Source: Toxonevra muliebris (lineage: Eukaryota > Arthropoda > Insecta > Diptera > Pallopteridae). Taken from it: 64,000 nt of DNA. This document shows, piece by piece, positions 11,295 through 23,073 of this stretch (positions within the stretch are counted from its first letter, which is position 1; each line of letters opens with the position of its first letter). The notes under the pieces were generated by a model that ran no database searches, was not told the origin of the DNA, and saw nothing but the letters and a program-made list of their open reading frames with translations. Position numbers and translations under genes: made by a program. The stretch spans positions 80,098,613 to 80,162,612 of the forward strand of contig OY829329.1 of assembly GCA_963691655.1 (NCBI GenBank). The letters run 5' to 3'.

Positions 11295-14200
11295 TCACTC
11301 ATCAGCTTCTAGACTGACATTCATCAATTCCTTGGTTATTTCACTTTTAGATTTCTTAGGATTTCGTGGCTCAACGATCGATTGTAATAGAGAATCTTCT
11401 GGACGAGTAAAACCTGCGGGACCGCCTAGATTCAAAGAACCGCCTCGAAATGGCGGAGGAGTAGTTCTTAAGTTTTTAAGCATTATTTCTAAAGGTGCTT
11501 CAGTTGTTGTTGTGGTGGTGGTGCTGGTAGATGCACCTGTGGCACCAGTTGTGGTTGCCATTTGATAAAGCAATTGTAGTTGCCGCAATGATTGTTCAGC
11601 TACGACGGGCATTGTTGGTACCTGCTGTAGTTGTTGTTGTAGTCGGTGTTGAGTACTCGGGAATTGTCCTTTTTCATGTTGTTTCTTTGTTGCAACATGT
11701 TGCTGCTTTGATTTTACATGCTTTTTATTGTTATTGTTGGCATTCATATCTTCAGACCAATTTTCCAACCAATTCGAGCCAGTTCGTTCGGTAGATGTGA
11801 GCTCTTGCAATTGTTGCAGTTTTTGTTGTTGTTGCAGTAACTGTAACTGCTGCTTGCGTAGCACAGCATATTGTTGTGCTTTCGAAACTTGTCGCTTATT
11901 AAATGAAGAATCGGATGCATCTTTATCACCGATGGGTTGTGTTTCCTTTTGGGGTCCCAGCTCAAGCATTACCTGAAAGTCTGCATGTTCGCCTAAACGA
12001 AAACCAAAACCGAGACGTGAATCGGTTCCTGTGAAAGAGAAATGTGTCCGTGATTATTAATTTGTATTTAAAACTCTGAAATTTGAAATACCTTTTTTAA
12101 TAGGTGGTATATTGGAGTAGACTAACGATAATATGGAAACTAATTCCTGTGGCACAACTAGCGGTTCAGAGACTTGAACTGAAATTATAGAAAAAATAAA
12201 TAAATGACATTTTTCAATTAAAGTAGGTATTCGGATACAAGTAATAAAAAAATTAAAATTTTTGCACATCACTAGATAAATATTTGGAACGCAGCAGCGC
12301 AAGATGTTGTGAAAGAGCATTCACATTCATTCAACTAGTGAGTGAGTGAGTTAAGATCGCTCGTCAAGATATCTAGCGACTCACGCGTTCAAGCATTCCA
12401 ATTTCAAAAATATTACGCAATATTAAAAAAAAAGACCAGGTCGTTTGTGTTTGATACTAGAGGCTAAAAAGCTAATTAAAAACACAAGCCCAAAAATAAA
12501 ACAAGTTGTAATTTATGCGCAAGTCAGCATATGACTTTTTTGGTTTACTGTGCGCCTAGTTGTTGTTTTTGTGCTTCGCTATACGCATGCTCAGACAGCT
12601 TTTTTTTCTCAAGCTGGTTATGTTTGCGGTAGGTTAATGTGAGATGCTCTTTGAACATAGGCCAACAGTTGCAGACAATCCAAATTGAATAGACTTTACT
12701 ATTAGTTTTTATGTAACACGTATTCAGAAGGTATTAAATTTTAATTCGGAAATATTTTTGTGTATGACCCCTCGTCGATGATTATGTATTGCTAATATTA
12801 GGTTCATTTTCAGTTTCTGAAGATGCCTTAGCCTAGCCGGTTAATCTTGCTAAACAAAAGCTTTTATCCAAATGTAACAGTTTAAAAAATATGTTTTCTG
12901 TTTTTCTCTAGCTTACTTTGATGTGACTCTGGTGCGAACGCACGAGGTATTTTGGAGGTTCAAACCCTGCCAACGAATTGTTTTGAAAACATGATGACAA
13001 ATTAACTGAAATTGACAATACACCAGAGAAAATAAGAAAGCTCATACAATCAGCGACATAATTTTCAGATCGCATGCAAATCGACCGTTGTAAAAACCTG
13101 TTTCCCCAAAGGGATAAGCGATTCGAACAGAAAGAATGAAATCGATGCTCTACGTTTGTTTGAAAGCGGTTAGTTACAGAGGAGCAAATAAAAAGATTCA
13201 TCGCCTTGCAAACAAATAATTTACTTTGTAAAAAATACTTTACTAAAAGTTTTCGTTTTAGCCTTCCAAAAATCTCCGGATAATTTAAAAGATCATCTCT
13301 TGCTCTCTTCACCTGTTAAATGAAACATTTTCTTAGTGGCTGATCACACGGGAGCAAGCACGAATGCCTGTCTGAAAGAAAGAGGTAGTAAAAATAGGTA
13401 GTTAGAGAAAGACCTATTTTTGTACCTCTCTTTCGTTCTTGGCGTTCATGCTTGCGCCCGTGTGATCAGCCACCTAAAATATATTTTCATCTCTAAGGAG
13501 AGGAAACTGAAAGAATCGCTTTTTCATCGGACTAGCGATTCACTGCCCAAGATTCAATCAATTGTTTTCAGGGAACTAAGCAATACATATTGCCGTCAAC
13601 TACAAGGACATGAGCAAAAACTCATGGGACTTATACCTGGTTTTCACTATGACAAATTCAATCAAATTTGCCAGCATGTTGGCAAATTTCATATAGGAAA
13701 TTCTCTCTTTCTCTCTCTTTGACAGCGAATATGACATATTGAAAACCAGACATTAGAACATGGCAAAAAGTTATGAATTATGCAGTTATTTTAATTAATA
13801 ATTTTTTTAACTACATATTTATTTAAAAATAGAATGGAATGTTAGGACAGTATTTTGTGATATGAAAATAATTAAATGAAGGAGTACTCCAGGGTGAGAT
13901 CTTATTTTCTGCAGTGGCTCCTTGAATTCTACGATATTCTGCTAGTGTTAAGCAGTGTTGTAACTGTGTAAAAGTCTTTTAAAGTGTTTCGACCTACACG
14001 TGAACGTTCGAATCCACGTAGTTTTCTTTTAAAAACACGAACTCAAGATTGAGTGCCTTTCTAATACGAACTACTCTTATAAAAAAAATATATTTCAAAG
14101 CGAAATCTTTTAGAAATGGAGATAACTGAAAATCTTCATTACTTAGCAATAGGTTAAGAATAACAGTGCAGGTATATGAACTTTTAACTACAGGTGTAGT

Positions 14201-15252
14201 TCGTGTTTGACATTTAGTTTGGGTTTTGCTTCAATAAATAATTATTCGTAGATCATTTACGCTGTGTTTATATAGATATATATGAGAAAGCGGGGGTTCG
14301 TTATTCCGCTCTCACCAAATGTGTACTGCAATGAAGCCATTGACGTCAGAACTACTCAAAAAAATATTGTTTGCTTACAAAATGTAAAGGAATTTTACAG
14401 TTCGCTCTTATGGAACAACCATGATGACATAGATGAGTAGACGGAAACAATTTTTCACCGCGCAATGCGAATTTTTTATTTCTATCGTTTTTGAGATTGT
14501 AAATACCTACATAAAGTTCGGTCGTGCCCAAACTTAGCCTTCCATCTTTTAACTTGCATTTGATGGTTTTTATTTGTTTGTTTAATATTTGATTTTAAAG
14601 CAATAACAACCAGCATTACAAACATTTTCTTTTTCGAACGATCCATTCAATTTTACTTTGGCCACTTTATTAAATTTGAAAGAAGTAAGAAACGCTACTT
14701 ACTTACAGCTTAAGCAAGCATTTAAAAGCCATAACAAATTACGAGAGCAAATTGAGTGTTGAGGAAACCAAATAAAAACATTAACAATCAAAACACCTTA
14801 AGAAAAAAGGCATCGTCGTCGCATCTACAAGCAAAAGATACAAACGCATTTCAAATGAGAAAAACCAAGCAACAAGCAAACGACCTTGACACAATGGGCT
14901 ATAATAACTAATCAGATACTGATGGATACGTTGGACTAAAACCGGTGTGTGCGAGTGTGCATGTGTGTGTGTGCGTGGTTAACAGCACAGGTAAGAGCAC
15001 ACAATTCGATACAAAGAAGCTTGTTGCTTGAAGTACCAAAGTAAAAGGAACCGGTTACTAGCTTGCATTATGAACGTCCGAGCAAACGAATACGATATCA
15101 ACTATGAGCAAATATTTGAATAAAGTTTTAAAAAAAGTATTAGGCATTTACATATGGATTTGTATTGTATAGTTCAACTTACCAAAACTTATAAGTAAAA
15201 TACTAAAAACAGCTAAATATTTGCGTTTGTATTTCAATAACAACATTTTCAT
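11295..15252 (-). CDS. Secreted Gln/Thr-rich protein of unknown function, 3 coding exons
   Basis: Coding exons: 15252-15183 (ATG at 15252-15250, then 23 codons plus 1 nt, donor GTAAGT), 12178-12092 and 12028-11295 (TGA at 11297-11295). Phases close exactly to 296 aa. Residues 1-24 look like a signal peptide: a basic KYKRK stretch, then a hydrophobic core YLAVFSILLISF. Residues about 24-80 form the best candidate for a conserved domain (VVPQELVSILSLVYSNIPP, then SRLGFGFRLGEHADFQVMLE). After this come a Gln/Leu-rich stretch that may form a coiled coil (LQLLQQQQKLQQLQ), a Lys/His/Gln-rich stretch, a Thr run (TSTTTTTTTEAP) and a Pro/Gly-rich tail ending SLEADE. I see no catalytic motif or further membrane segment, and do not recognise the family. 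Intron 1 is about 3.0 kb and carries two MITEs; intron 2 is 63 nt. Splicing is inferred from consensus sites and frame; there is no transcript evidence. Confidence 0.8.
13337..13472. mobile_element. Foldback MITE (136 bp) in intron 1 of the secreted-protein gene
   Basis: Almost the whole element is one inverted repeat. TGGCTGATCACACGGG on the left mirrors CCCGTGTGATCAGCCA on the right, and the homology runs inward through GCAAGCA and AAAAATAGGT with few mismatches. No clear target duplication. Confidence 0.8.
13637..13749. mobile_element. Short MITE with CTGGTTTTCA ends
   Basis: The ends are CTGGTTTTCACTATGACA and the inverse of CTGGTTTTCAATATGTCA. The interior (CCAGCATGTTGGCAAA, GAAATTCTCTCTTTCTCTCT) is shared with 50763-50853 in the opposite orientation. 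Confidence 0.7.
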
Positions 15253-15435
15253 TGATATTGTTGTTATTTTGCGGCATTTATGGCAATTTATTTATCGTTG
15301 TTGTTATTACTTAGTATGTAGCATAGACAAGTAGCAACTTTAAATTGCACTTTGGCAACCCGAAACAAGTTGCATTTATCTAAGCTGCTGCTGCTGATTT
15401 TTTGTAGAGGCGGTGGTTAGTTGTTGTATATTTAA
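15183..15435 (-). other. First identified exon of the secreted-protein gene, with part of its 5' UTR
   Basis: A good acceptor (TTTTGTATCTTGCAG) lies just upstream of 15435. The sequence from there to the ATG at 15252 is rich in AAC/ACA triplets, as fly leaders often are. An upstream ATG at 15277 opens a 24-codon frame that overlaps the main start out of frame and stops at 15203. The acceptor implies a further non-coding exon at higher coordinates, which I could not place. Confidence 0.45.
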
Positions 15436-16039
15436 CTGCAAGATACAAAATAGAAATATTACAACATTTTTTTTAGATTATTCATATTTATGAAATTGTT
15501 GCAACAACCTAAACAAACAAGTTGTTGCGATGTTGCGGCAACAAAACTACTGCCCGAGTAAAATAATTTCAATTGAACTTTTTTTCAGCGTATGTGTGTG
15601 CTTGTGTGTGGTTGAGTTTGCTGCACGTTTAAGCAGTAAACTAACATTTTCATTTGTATGAGTCACTTTTGCATACAAACGCAATACAATTGTTTGTTTT
15701 TTTCATTACATTTTCTGCTTCTTCTACTGTCTGTTTGCATGCTTTGCCTGTTTACATATACATGCGAGTCTGTTAACTAACAAAAATAATTTACAAAATA
15801 AAAATATATATATTAAAAAAACCAAGTTGCGCTTAGGATCATCCATGGAATAATAAACTGAGCAAATACAGGTTGAGACCAATTAAGTGAAAAAAGACTA
15901 TAAGGCTATAGTTTTCCAATATATTTATTCCAACAAGAAACAAACCGCTTTGGCTTTGATTATGGTAGGTACAGAATCTGAGGTATGAATATGATTTTTT
16001 GGAGTTCATGTGTTTTCTTTAGACTCTAAAGTTTAGAGC

Positions 16040-16572
16040 ATCCGCACTTTCGCAATTTCTAGTGAAGACTTTTGAATCCAAAATGACATACCATGTGTCT
16101 AATTTCTTTCTTGATCCCATTATACTTTCTGGGACAGAGCTGAGTCTCGTTGGGGGATTCCCGTTACATAGTGAAATTTACTTTGGCTACAGGTTGGAAA
16201 ATATCAAAGGGGATCGTCCTTTCGCAGTAGCTGCAGCAAAGCCTATGCCATGTTGGCTTCTCATCTTCCGCTCATTCTGCTTATTTGGATGAATATTTTT
16301 GTAGAAGGGTAAATTTGCTTTTCTTGGCCAAATAGCCAGTGTTTTAATATATTTCATAGCCACAATAAGCTGGATTGAAGAACAACTGTTGCCTCAAGAG
16401 AATTACTTGGGCAAAAGTTCAAATCTTTTAGAACAACTTGACTGTCTGAGTAGATAAGATTAGTTCTGTTTCTAAACCTAATGGAAAGATTAATTCTGGC
16501 ACAAAAATTGCAAATATTTCTGCTTAGGCTGCCCGGACCAAGTGCATAGCTCAGTGAAATCGGTTCACCCAA
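16040..16572 (-). pseudogene. LINE RNase H domain relic
   Basis: The minus frame at 16572-16354 contains IYSDSQVVLKDLNF preceded by a stretch (CARINLSIRFRN) that fits the conserved region before the catalytic Asp in LINE RNase H. The continuation toward 16040 is degraded. Confidence 0.5.
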
Positions 16573-17124
16573 CAGTTTAATCTATTTTTTTAGAGCCATC
16601 TCTCATTGCTCATAGCTCATTGATAGTTCACACGAGAAAATTCATTCAAGAACCAAAATTATATCTGGTCGTAACCTAAACCACTTAGCGGGGAGTTCCT
16701 TTTTGCGCTTTCTATAGAAGGGTTTGATTGATGGCCCAGGTAATTCTAAAGGTTATTCGCCAAGTCCTAAATGAGCATGAGGCTCTTTTAACTATGTGAT
16801 ATGTTTGAAGGACAAGAGAAATTTACTATTTAGATATTGGCCGTATTGTTGTTGCAAATTATGACACAATAATATTTATTATTTGGGAGGCTCACATTTG
16901 GCTCTGTAGTAACTTAAAGAATGTGGTAAGAAATTTAATGAAAAATTAAGGAATTTGAGAGGATTTACAAGAAATGAGAGAAACCACATTAGATAACATG
17001 AAACTGTTCATTCCTCAATTGTTTTCTCTCCGATCTAAGAAGAAATATCTTTTATTTCCGTTTACAGAGTATAAAAGGAGCATTCATTTATTAAGAGTAA
17101 TCTAGTTCTGCTCAACTGGGCAGA

Positions 17125-17150
17125 CATACACACACACACACACACACATT
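17125..17150. repeat. (CA)n microsatellite
   Basis: An uninterrupted run of about 12 CA units. Confidence 0.9.
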
Positions 17151-18179
17151 GGGAAATCACTCTCACTTTTGTTCAATGATTTTTATTGTTATTATTTTGT
17201 GGCTGTTGCTGGTATTGTATCAACGTATTGTTGTTGTTGTTTTTTGGTAGCGCTGTGTGGTTTTGATATGATATTGCTGCTTTGTTTTGTCAAGCTTTTT
17301 AGCGGATTTGCGCATGCGCCGTATTTATTTTTTCTATATTTTTTATTTGCTTCTTATCTTTTTTATTCAATAACTTAATGAAATTTTTATTGGCAACTCT
17401 TTTTCATTTTAAATTTTTGTGCGCTTGTGGCCTTGTTATATATTACAGGAATGTGATTTTAAAATTATTATTGAATTTTTGTCTGATTTTTATTTAAGTA
17501 ATTTTTATACACATTTCATTAAAAAAATATCTCACACCTTCACAAATAACCAACACGCTAAGTACAAACAACAAAAATTACATTAAAATTCCAAAGCGTT
17601 TTTTGTTTTGTTTGCTAAAAATAAACAAAAACCTCTTGCGAAAAAAGTAAAAAAGAAATGAAACGAAAGTGCGCGTTTATGGCATCATATTTTTGGAGCG
17701 CCATAATCGAGCAGTTTGCATTTTAGTTTGGAATTTCATTTGCAAAATTTTTGTATTTTTAATTGAAAACAAAAGTAAAATCTCTGTACACCGTTGCGTA
17801 TGCGTTATTTGATTGCATTTGAGAAAAACTTATATTTAACTATTGCTGATTTTATGTGTAATTCACTTGCAATACAATTTATTTTCAGAATTTCTTTTTC
17901 ATTTTTATTTTGGCCTCTATGCGCACCTGCGTATTTCTTTTTTCTTTCGTCACTTACAACAACTTTTTCGTTTCGCGTCTTCTCCTTGACTGAAATGGAA
18001 ATTCATAAAAATTCATTTCGTTTTCGTATAAATAAATTGAGCGCACACACTATACTACTCTGCACACAGTGGGCATATGAATATTGTAAATATTGAACCA
18101 GCCCAAAACAACCACAACAACAACAATAACAATGTATCACGTAATGACGTTGCGCATGCACAAATTGCTACCATTTATT

Positions 18180-18213
18180 TCGCTCTCTCTCTCTCTTTCT
18201 CTGTCTCTCTATC
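18180..18213. repeat. (CT)n microsatellite
   Basis: A CT-rich run with two small interruptions. Confidence 0.8.
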
Positions 18214-21200
18214 TTATTCAGTCTTGTCTTTCAATAACCTGCTCTGAAGTTTTAAACTTGCACTCTCTCATTTTGTAATGGCTAGTGGAATTTTTGTATG
18301 TAATTTTTTAATTAATATCATTTGTTTATTGAACATTGCGACGACGTCATCATATCATTGCTGTTTTTGTGTGTTTTAAGTAGATTCACTTTGTATTTTT
18401 TGTTGAGAGTTTTGTTGTCTCTTAGTTGTATTTTATTATTATTGTTTTAACTTAGTTTGAAGTTAGCACTACTAAAGTGGTTGGGATAATTACTCTTCTA
18501 CCTAATCGTATGCCTCGTGTTCACCTGAGTTTTGTGATTTTATTAAGTTGTTATGTTGCTCATTAATTTCGGTTGTTGTTTTCATTTATTACTAACGCTT
18601 TTGAAATAGGAGTAGAGAGCTGAGAGCGGTTGTGGTTTTATACTTATATCTGTACTTTGGCTCAGTGCCAGTGTCTTTTTAATAGCTTTTATTAGTATTT
18701 GAAGGTAAAATATATTAAAATTAAAGTGGTGCTTATTACAAATTCCAATTTTTTAATAATTAAACAGAATTTAGCTTTGGAAACTTTTTAAAGTTGCCGG
18801 ACCAATGAACTTAACGAGTATGGAGAAGGCAGACGAATAAGTGGAGAGTAGAAAATTAGTACTGAAAAAGTGCGAATAACTAATAAAGAAGGCTGACCAC
18901 TTTCTTTCTGTGGCGCGCCACAGCGACCATCCCCTCAATAAAGAATAAAAACCGAAAATGAAAGTTAACTTTCTGAAGATAAAATGCATGGAACTACAAC
19001 CAGTTAATGCCACAGTATCACCATGCCGAACGAAGATACCAAGGAGGAGATCCTAAATAGAATCAATATCCATAGCAAATAGACTTCAAACAACTCCGCA
19101 AAAAAGTGATCCAAAAAAGGATCTAGAAATTGCTTAAGTGATAAAAAATAAAAAAGAGAATCAAACTAAATATTTCAAAAAATATTGATAAATAAAAAAT
19201 ATTCATAAATAAAAATGAAATAAGAAATCAAGTTGCTTATAATAATTTCGGCTAGAAGGAGATTAAATTTTCAAGTTGCTAGTGTTGATAGTAAAACTCC
19301 GAGAAGCACCCCGAATACCTTTCATGTGCATTATGAGAGAGTACTTTACTCCCGCTCCAAAGGAGTGGGCTACAATATAAGACTCGAACTAAGAACTCAC
19401 TACAGAAATCCGCAATTGTCTAGTCTCGACTAGAAAGCTTCTTTTGACAGTGAAAATTAAAAATTTCTATTGAGAACATATAAATACGATTTTACTAAAT
19501 ACAAATGCATACGGATATGACAGAGAATATACGGAAAATAAACGGATACGTTTAGAACGCAGTATTTACGACACGTAAATGGATCCGTTCTGATGGAAAA
19601 TTTACTGAACACGTTCTAACGGAGTAATAACTGATTAAAAACGTAAAATTTAATAAAGGTACGGCTTCTATTGTACGTTGACGTTCTGTTTCTGTACAAC
19701 ATTAAACGGATACCGTTTTTAGTGTACCGTAAAAAGACTCAATTCTAAAATCATGGAATGAATATTTCTGATTTACTTTATTTTTTGCTTGAAAATCGAA
19801 AATTGCGCTCCTCATTAATCCAAATATTTTATTTATCAAAAATGAACTTATACTAAGCATACATTTATATATGTAGGTAACTAAAACATTAATCCAGCAG
19901 AGATTTTCGTTCAAACCATTCAACCTTATCTACATTACATGATACAATCGCTGATTTGTTATTTATGTCATTTTATTTGCATAATAATAAGATTCCCACA
20001 GCTCAGACTACAATTAATGCCTGCACGCAAGCGCATCTTTCATTGTCAAAAAAAAAAAATAGTTATAAAATTTAACAGCAACAATAATGTATTGTCTCAC
20101 TCTACATCTCAGTCTTGATATCATTATTTTTACTAATTTTATATTTTATGTAAATGGTAAATACATTCCAGTATCGATTATATAATTAATAACATTTAAG
20201 ATTTTTCAATTAATGGGATATTTTTATTTTTGTTATTTGTTGCTTGGATTGATTTTTATACAACAGCATGAATGAATGACTCTGTAAATTTTTGCATTCT
20301 CGTAATTGCAACTTTAGTGTTAGGAAAATTTTCCTTAGTGAATACGGCGGCCATTGACCAACATGGGCTACCAACACCTGTCCGGCTGTAGAAAATGATG
20401 CTAAATTGCATCTCATCAAAATACACGCAGACGCATCCAAACATGCAAACACACATACTAGATATGCTTTCAAATACACAAATAATATGTGCATATAAAA
20501 TTTAATTGCAAATTTTCACATTTTCCCTAAAGTGTTTAAATATGCAAAAGCAAGTAAATAGTAAATAGGTTTACATACCTTCATATACTCACATATACTT
20601 TTCGCTATCCATTCAAATGTTCGTATTTACATGCAAATAAGCAGAATGAAATGACTTTTTCGACTATTACAATGTTATTGGCTAAAACGTCGTTTATGAC
20701 TAGTGTTGTTACTGTTGTTGCTGATGTTGTTGTTAACGAAAAGTGACAATATAACATTATGTTTAATACTTTTCCCTTTTTGTCTGTTGCCTGAGTTTGA
20801 AGTAAGTAATGAAATGTTAAATAGAAAGACACAACGTCAATATACCCGTAGCTCTTACGTGATATTTTGTTTACTTTTGTTGTTGTTTTATTATCATAAT
20901 TGCTGAATTTTTATTATCATTTACTTTTCAGATTTCCATGCAAATTTCATAATTAACCCATGGAATATTAGATACATACTTTACCAATCAACTCAGATAC
21001 TGCAACAGGGGTGTTCCAGTTAAAATTTCAAATTACTGTATTAAAAAAATAAATTATTGTTTCCTGATAAAATTACTGTACCTTTGTACAAAAACCTATT
21101 GATGAATAATTTGATTAAATACTTCAACCATGTGGTATCACAACGGGTTCTTCTGGTCTCAGTGTGTCCCTGGACAGCCACTTAACCAAACATATAACCT

Positions 21201-21371
21201 ACACGTTTTAACCCTTAAACTTCCGCTAGGGCGCATATTAGGGGGCGGGCCTCCAAAGTTGACTAACAATCTCCGGTAAATTGGCAACATGCTTAAAATT
21301 GCTTGTCACTCAAAAAGGAGAAAATTTTTTTAAAAAATTCCAAAAAATCCCAGAACTTTTCTTTGATTTTG

Positions 21372-21445
21372 CAAATGACTTTGACGCTTTCGTGTGCCTT
21401 GTTATTTTGGCCTACACTGTGAAAAAAGGCTTCGATTTAGGCAGA
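21372..21445. repeat. Inverted copy of the dispersed-repeat core
   Basis: The reverse complement reads GAAGCCTTTTTTCACAGTG followed by AGGCCAAAATAACAAGG, matching the core of copies A and B. With copy B it could form a large inverted repeat spanning about 0.85 kb. Confidence 0.6.
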
Positions 21446-21795
21446 AGAAATATGACAAATTTCCACTTTCCACACAATAAATTGTGCTTAACAGATGTGT
21501 GAAAAAGAAAAAACGTTTTTTAAACTTACTTTGCACTACAGTAATTACTCAGTTCGTGTAACTAGCATCACTGATCTGCAGTAGAGGCATGTAGTGATGT
21601 CACATTTATAATTTCAAATTACTGCTTATAAACGTTTGAAAAATTAAATAAAGCTAAAGTTTTTACAAATTTATATTAATTATCAAAAGCAAAATAAAAA
21701 AGTAATAACAAACTATTCAATTAAGTAAATAACATAAAAAGGAACTTTTAATTTTAACACAGTGCGTATAAAAAAGCTTAAACATAAAATCGATA

Positions 21796-22222
21796 CGACC
21801 AAAACACAATAAATGTATATATGGTAAAAGATAATAAGTAAGGAAGCAAAATGTTTTTGGAATATTTTTCTTGTTTCAAACTTATCTGCGTTTTACTTAT
21901 AGAAATTATTGTTTGAAAGTAGTAGAATTTAAAATATTTTATCGACAAAATTCTGAGCATTTCCAAATTACTGTATTTTTTCACTAATTACTGTCGTACT
22001 GTACAAGGGTCAAAATTACTCCATAATAGTGAAGGCTAAAATAATAATGTTGGTTCTTGCCTAAATGTACGTAACGAAGACTATGGTCGAAATGTAAGCC
22101 TTTTTCACAGTGAAGGCTAAAATAATAAGGAGCACGAAAATTAAGGTCATTTTTTTTTTAATTTTAAATTTAAATAACATTTCTGCTTTAATTTAACGCC
22201 ATCTATCTTACTGTACGTGTGG
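21796..22222. repeat. Dispersed repeat, copy B
   Basis: Second copy of the repeat at 9668-10140, diverged by substitutions and small indels. It has an inverted copy of its core just upstream at 21372-21445. Confidence 0.75.
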
Positions 22223-22721
22223 CATGTAGAAATTATTTTCTAGTACACAAATTGTAGCATAATTTCAGGGCATATAAGAAAATTGAGTATGTAGTAAAGA
22301 ATTGCATACTTTTATGATGTACTGAAAATATGTTAGTATTTGAAGTAGGGGTGCCAATTCTGGGATCCCTTTTTGCAGTCCCGAAAACCCGGGATAAATA
22401 AAGAACTTTTTTTTTACAAAACATAAGCAAAAGATATATTTAAGTGTAAAAAATCATTTTAATTTGCAACTTAGGCTCCCGTTTATACAAATGGGGCCTG
22501 CCATTAAAATTTACGATTGCAGAAATAGTAGAAAGAATCAAGCAGTATAGAACAATTTTGTCAGAAGTGCTTACTGTTTAGCTAATTGAAGTTATATTCA
22601 TGAGCTTTAATTTGAATTTTGGGAAGCTCTATCTTTTACTGTTATCGAACAAAAGCTCGAGAATATCCTCTACAAATTAGAAAATGCCATTGGCATTGCG
22701 AATTCAATAATACTGACAATA

Positions 22722-23073
22722 CCGTACACGCTCGGAATTCTTAAGTATCCAGACAGCTTAAGCAATTTTTGTTTTGTATGTAACTTCCTAAAATCTTAAG
22801 ATTTGACTTAAGTTTTCTGACTAAGGTTGGAATTATGTTTTTTTAGATTGTTCTCTCGCTTTTAGTGCTTGTACCTAATAAAATAATACTGTGTGCAGCG
22901 TATATAATGTAAGTATATGTTACATATGTATGTAAGTTTAGAAAAATAATTAACAAATGCAACGGCTATGTAACATTATTATAAAAAAAGTACTTTTCTC
23001 GAAAAAAGTTGATTTTAAAAGCCGTCCAGATGTCTTAAGTCTTGGGCTTCTTAAGAATTCCGAGTGTGCACTG
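22722..23073. mobile_element. TA-flanked MITE, copy 1
   Basis: Left end CCGTACACGCTCGGAATTCT and right end the inverse of CAGTGCACACTCGGAATTCT, with TA on each side. Subterminal CTTAAG motifs recur. Sequence and ends match the element at 44975-45441 in the opposite orientation. The TA duplication and CAG start fit the Tc1/mariner-pogo group. Confidence 0.7.

Larger units (their letters stand above)
15436..21371. other. Region between the secreted-protein gene and the dispersed repeat
   Basis: Holds the LINE relic at 16.0-16.6 kb, CA and CT microsatellites, and a stretch at 19480-19740 where ACGG/CGTT motifs recur without a clear element boundary. A non-coding upstream exon of the secreted-protein gene could lie here. 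Confidence 0.4.

Noticed and set aside
12908..13312. 134-codon minus-strand frame as a nested gene
   Set aside because: No domain, odd composition, and it lies in an intron next to MITEs; length is not exceptional for this much sequence.
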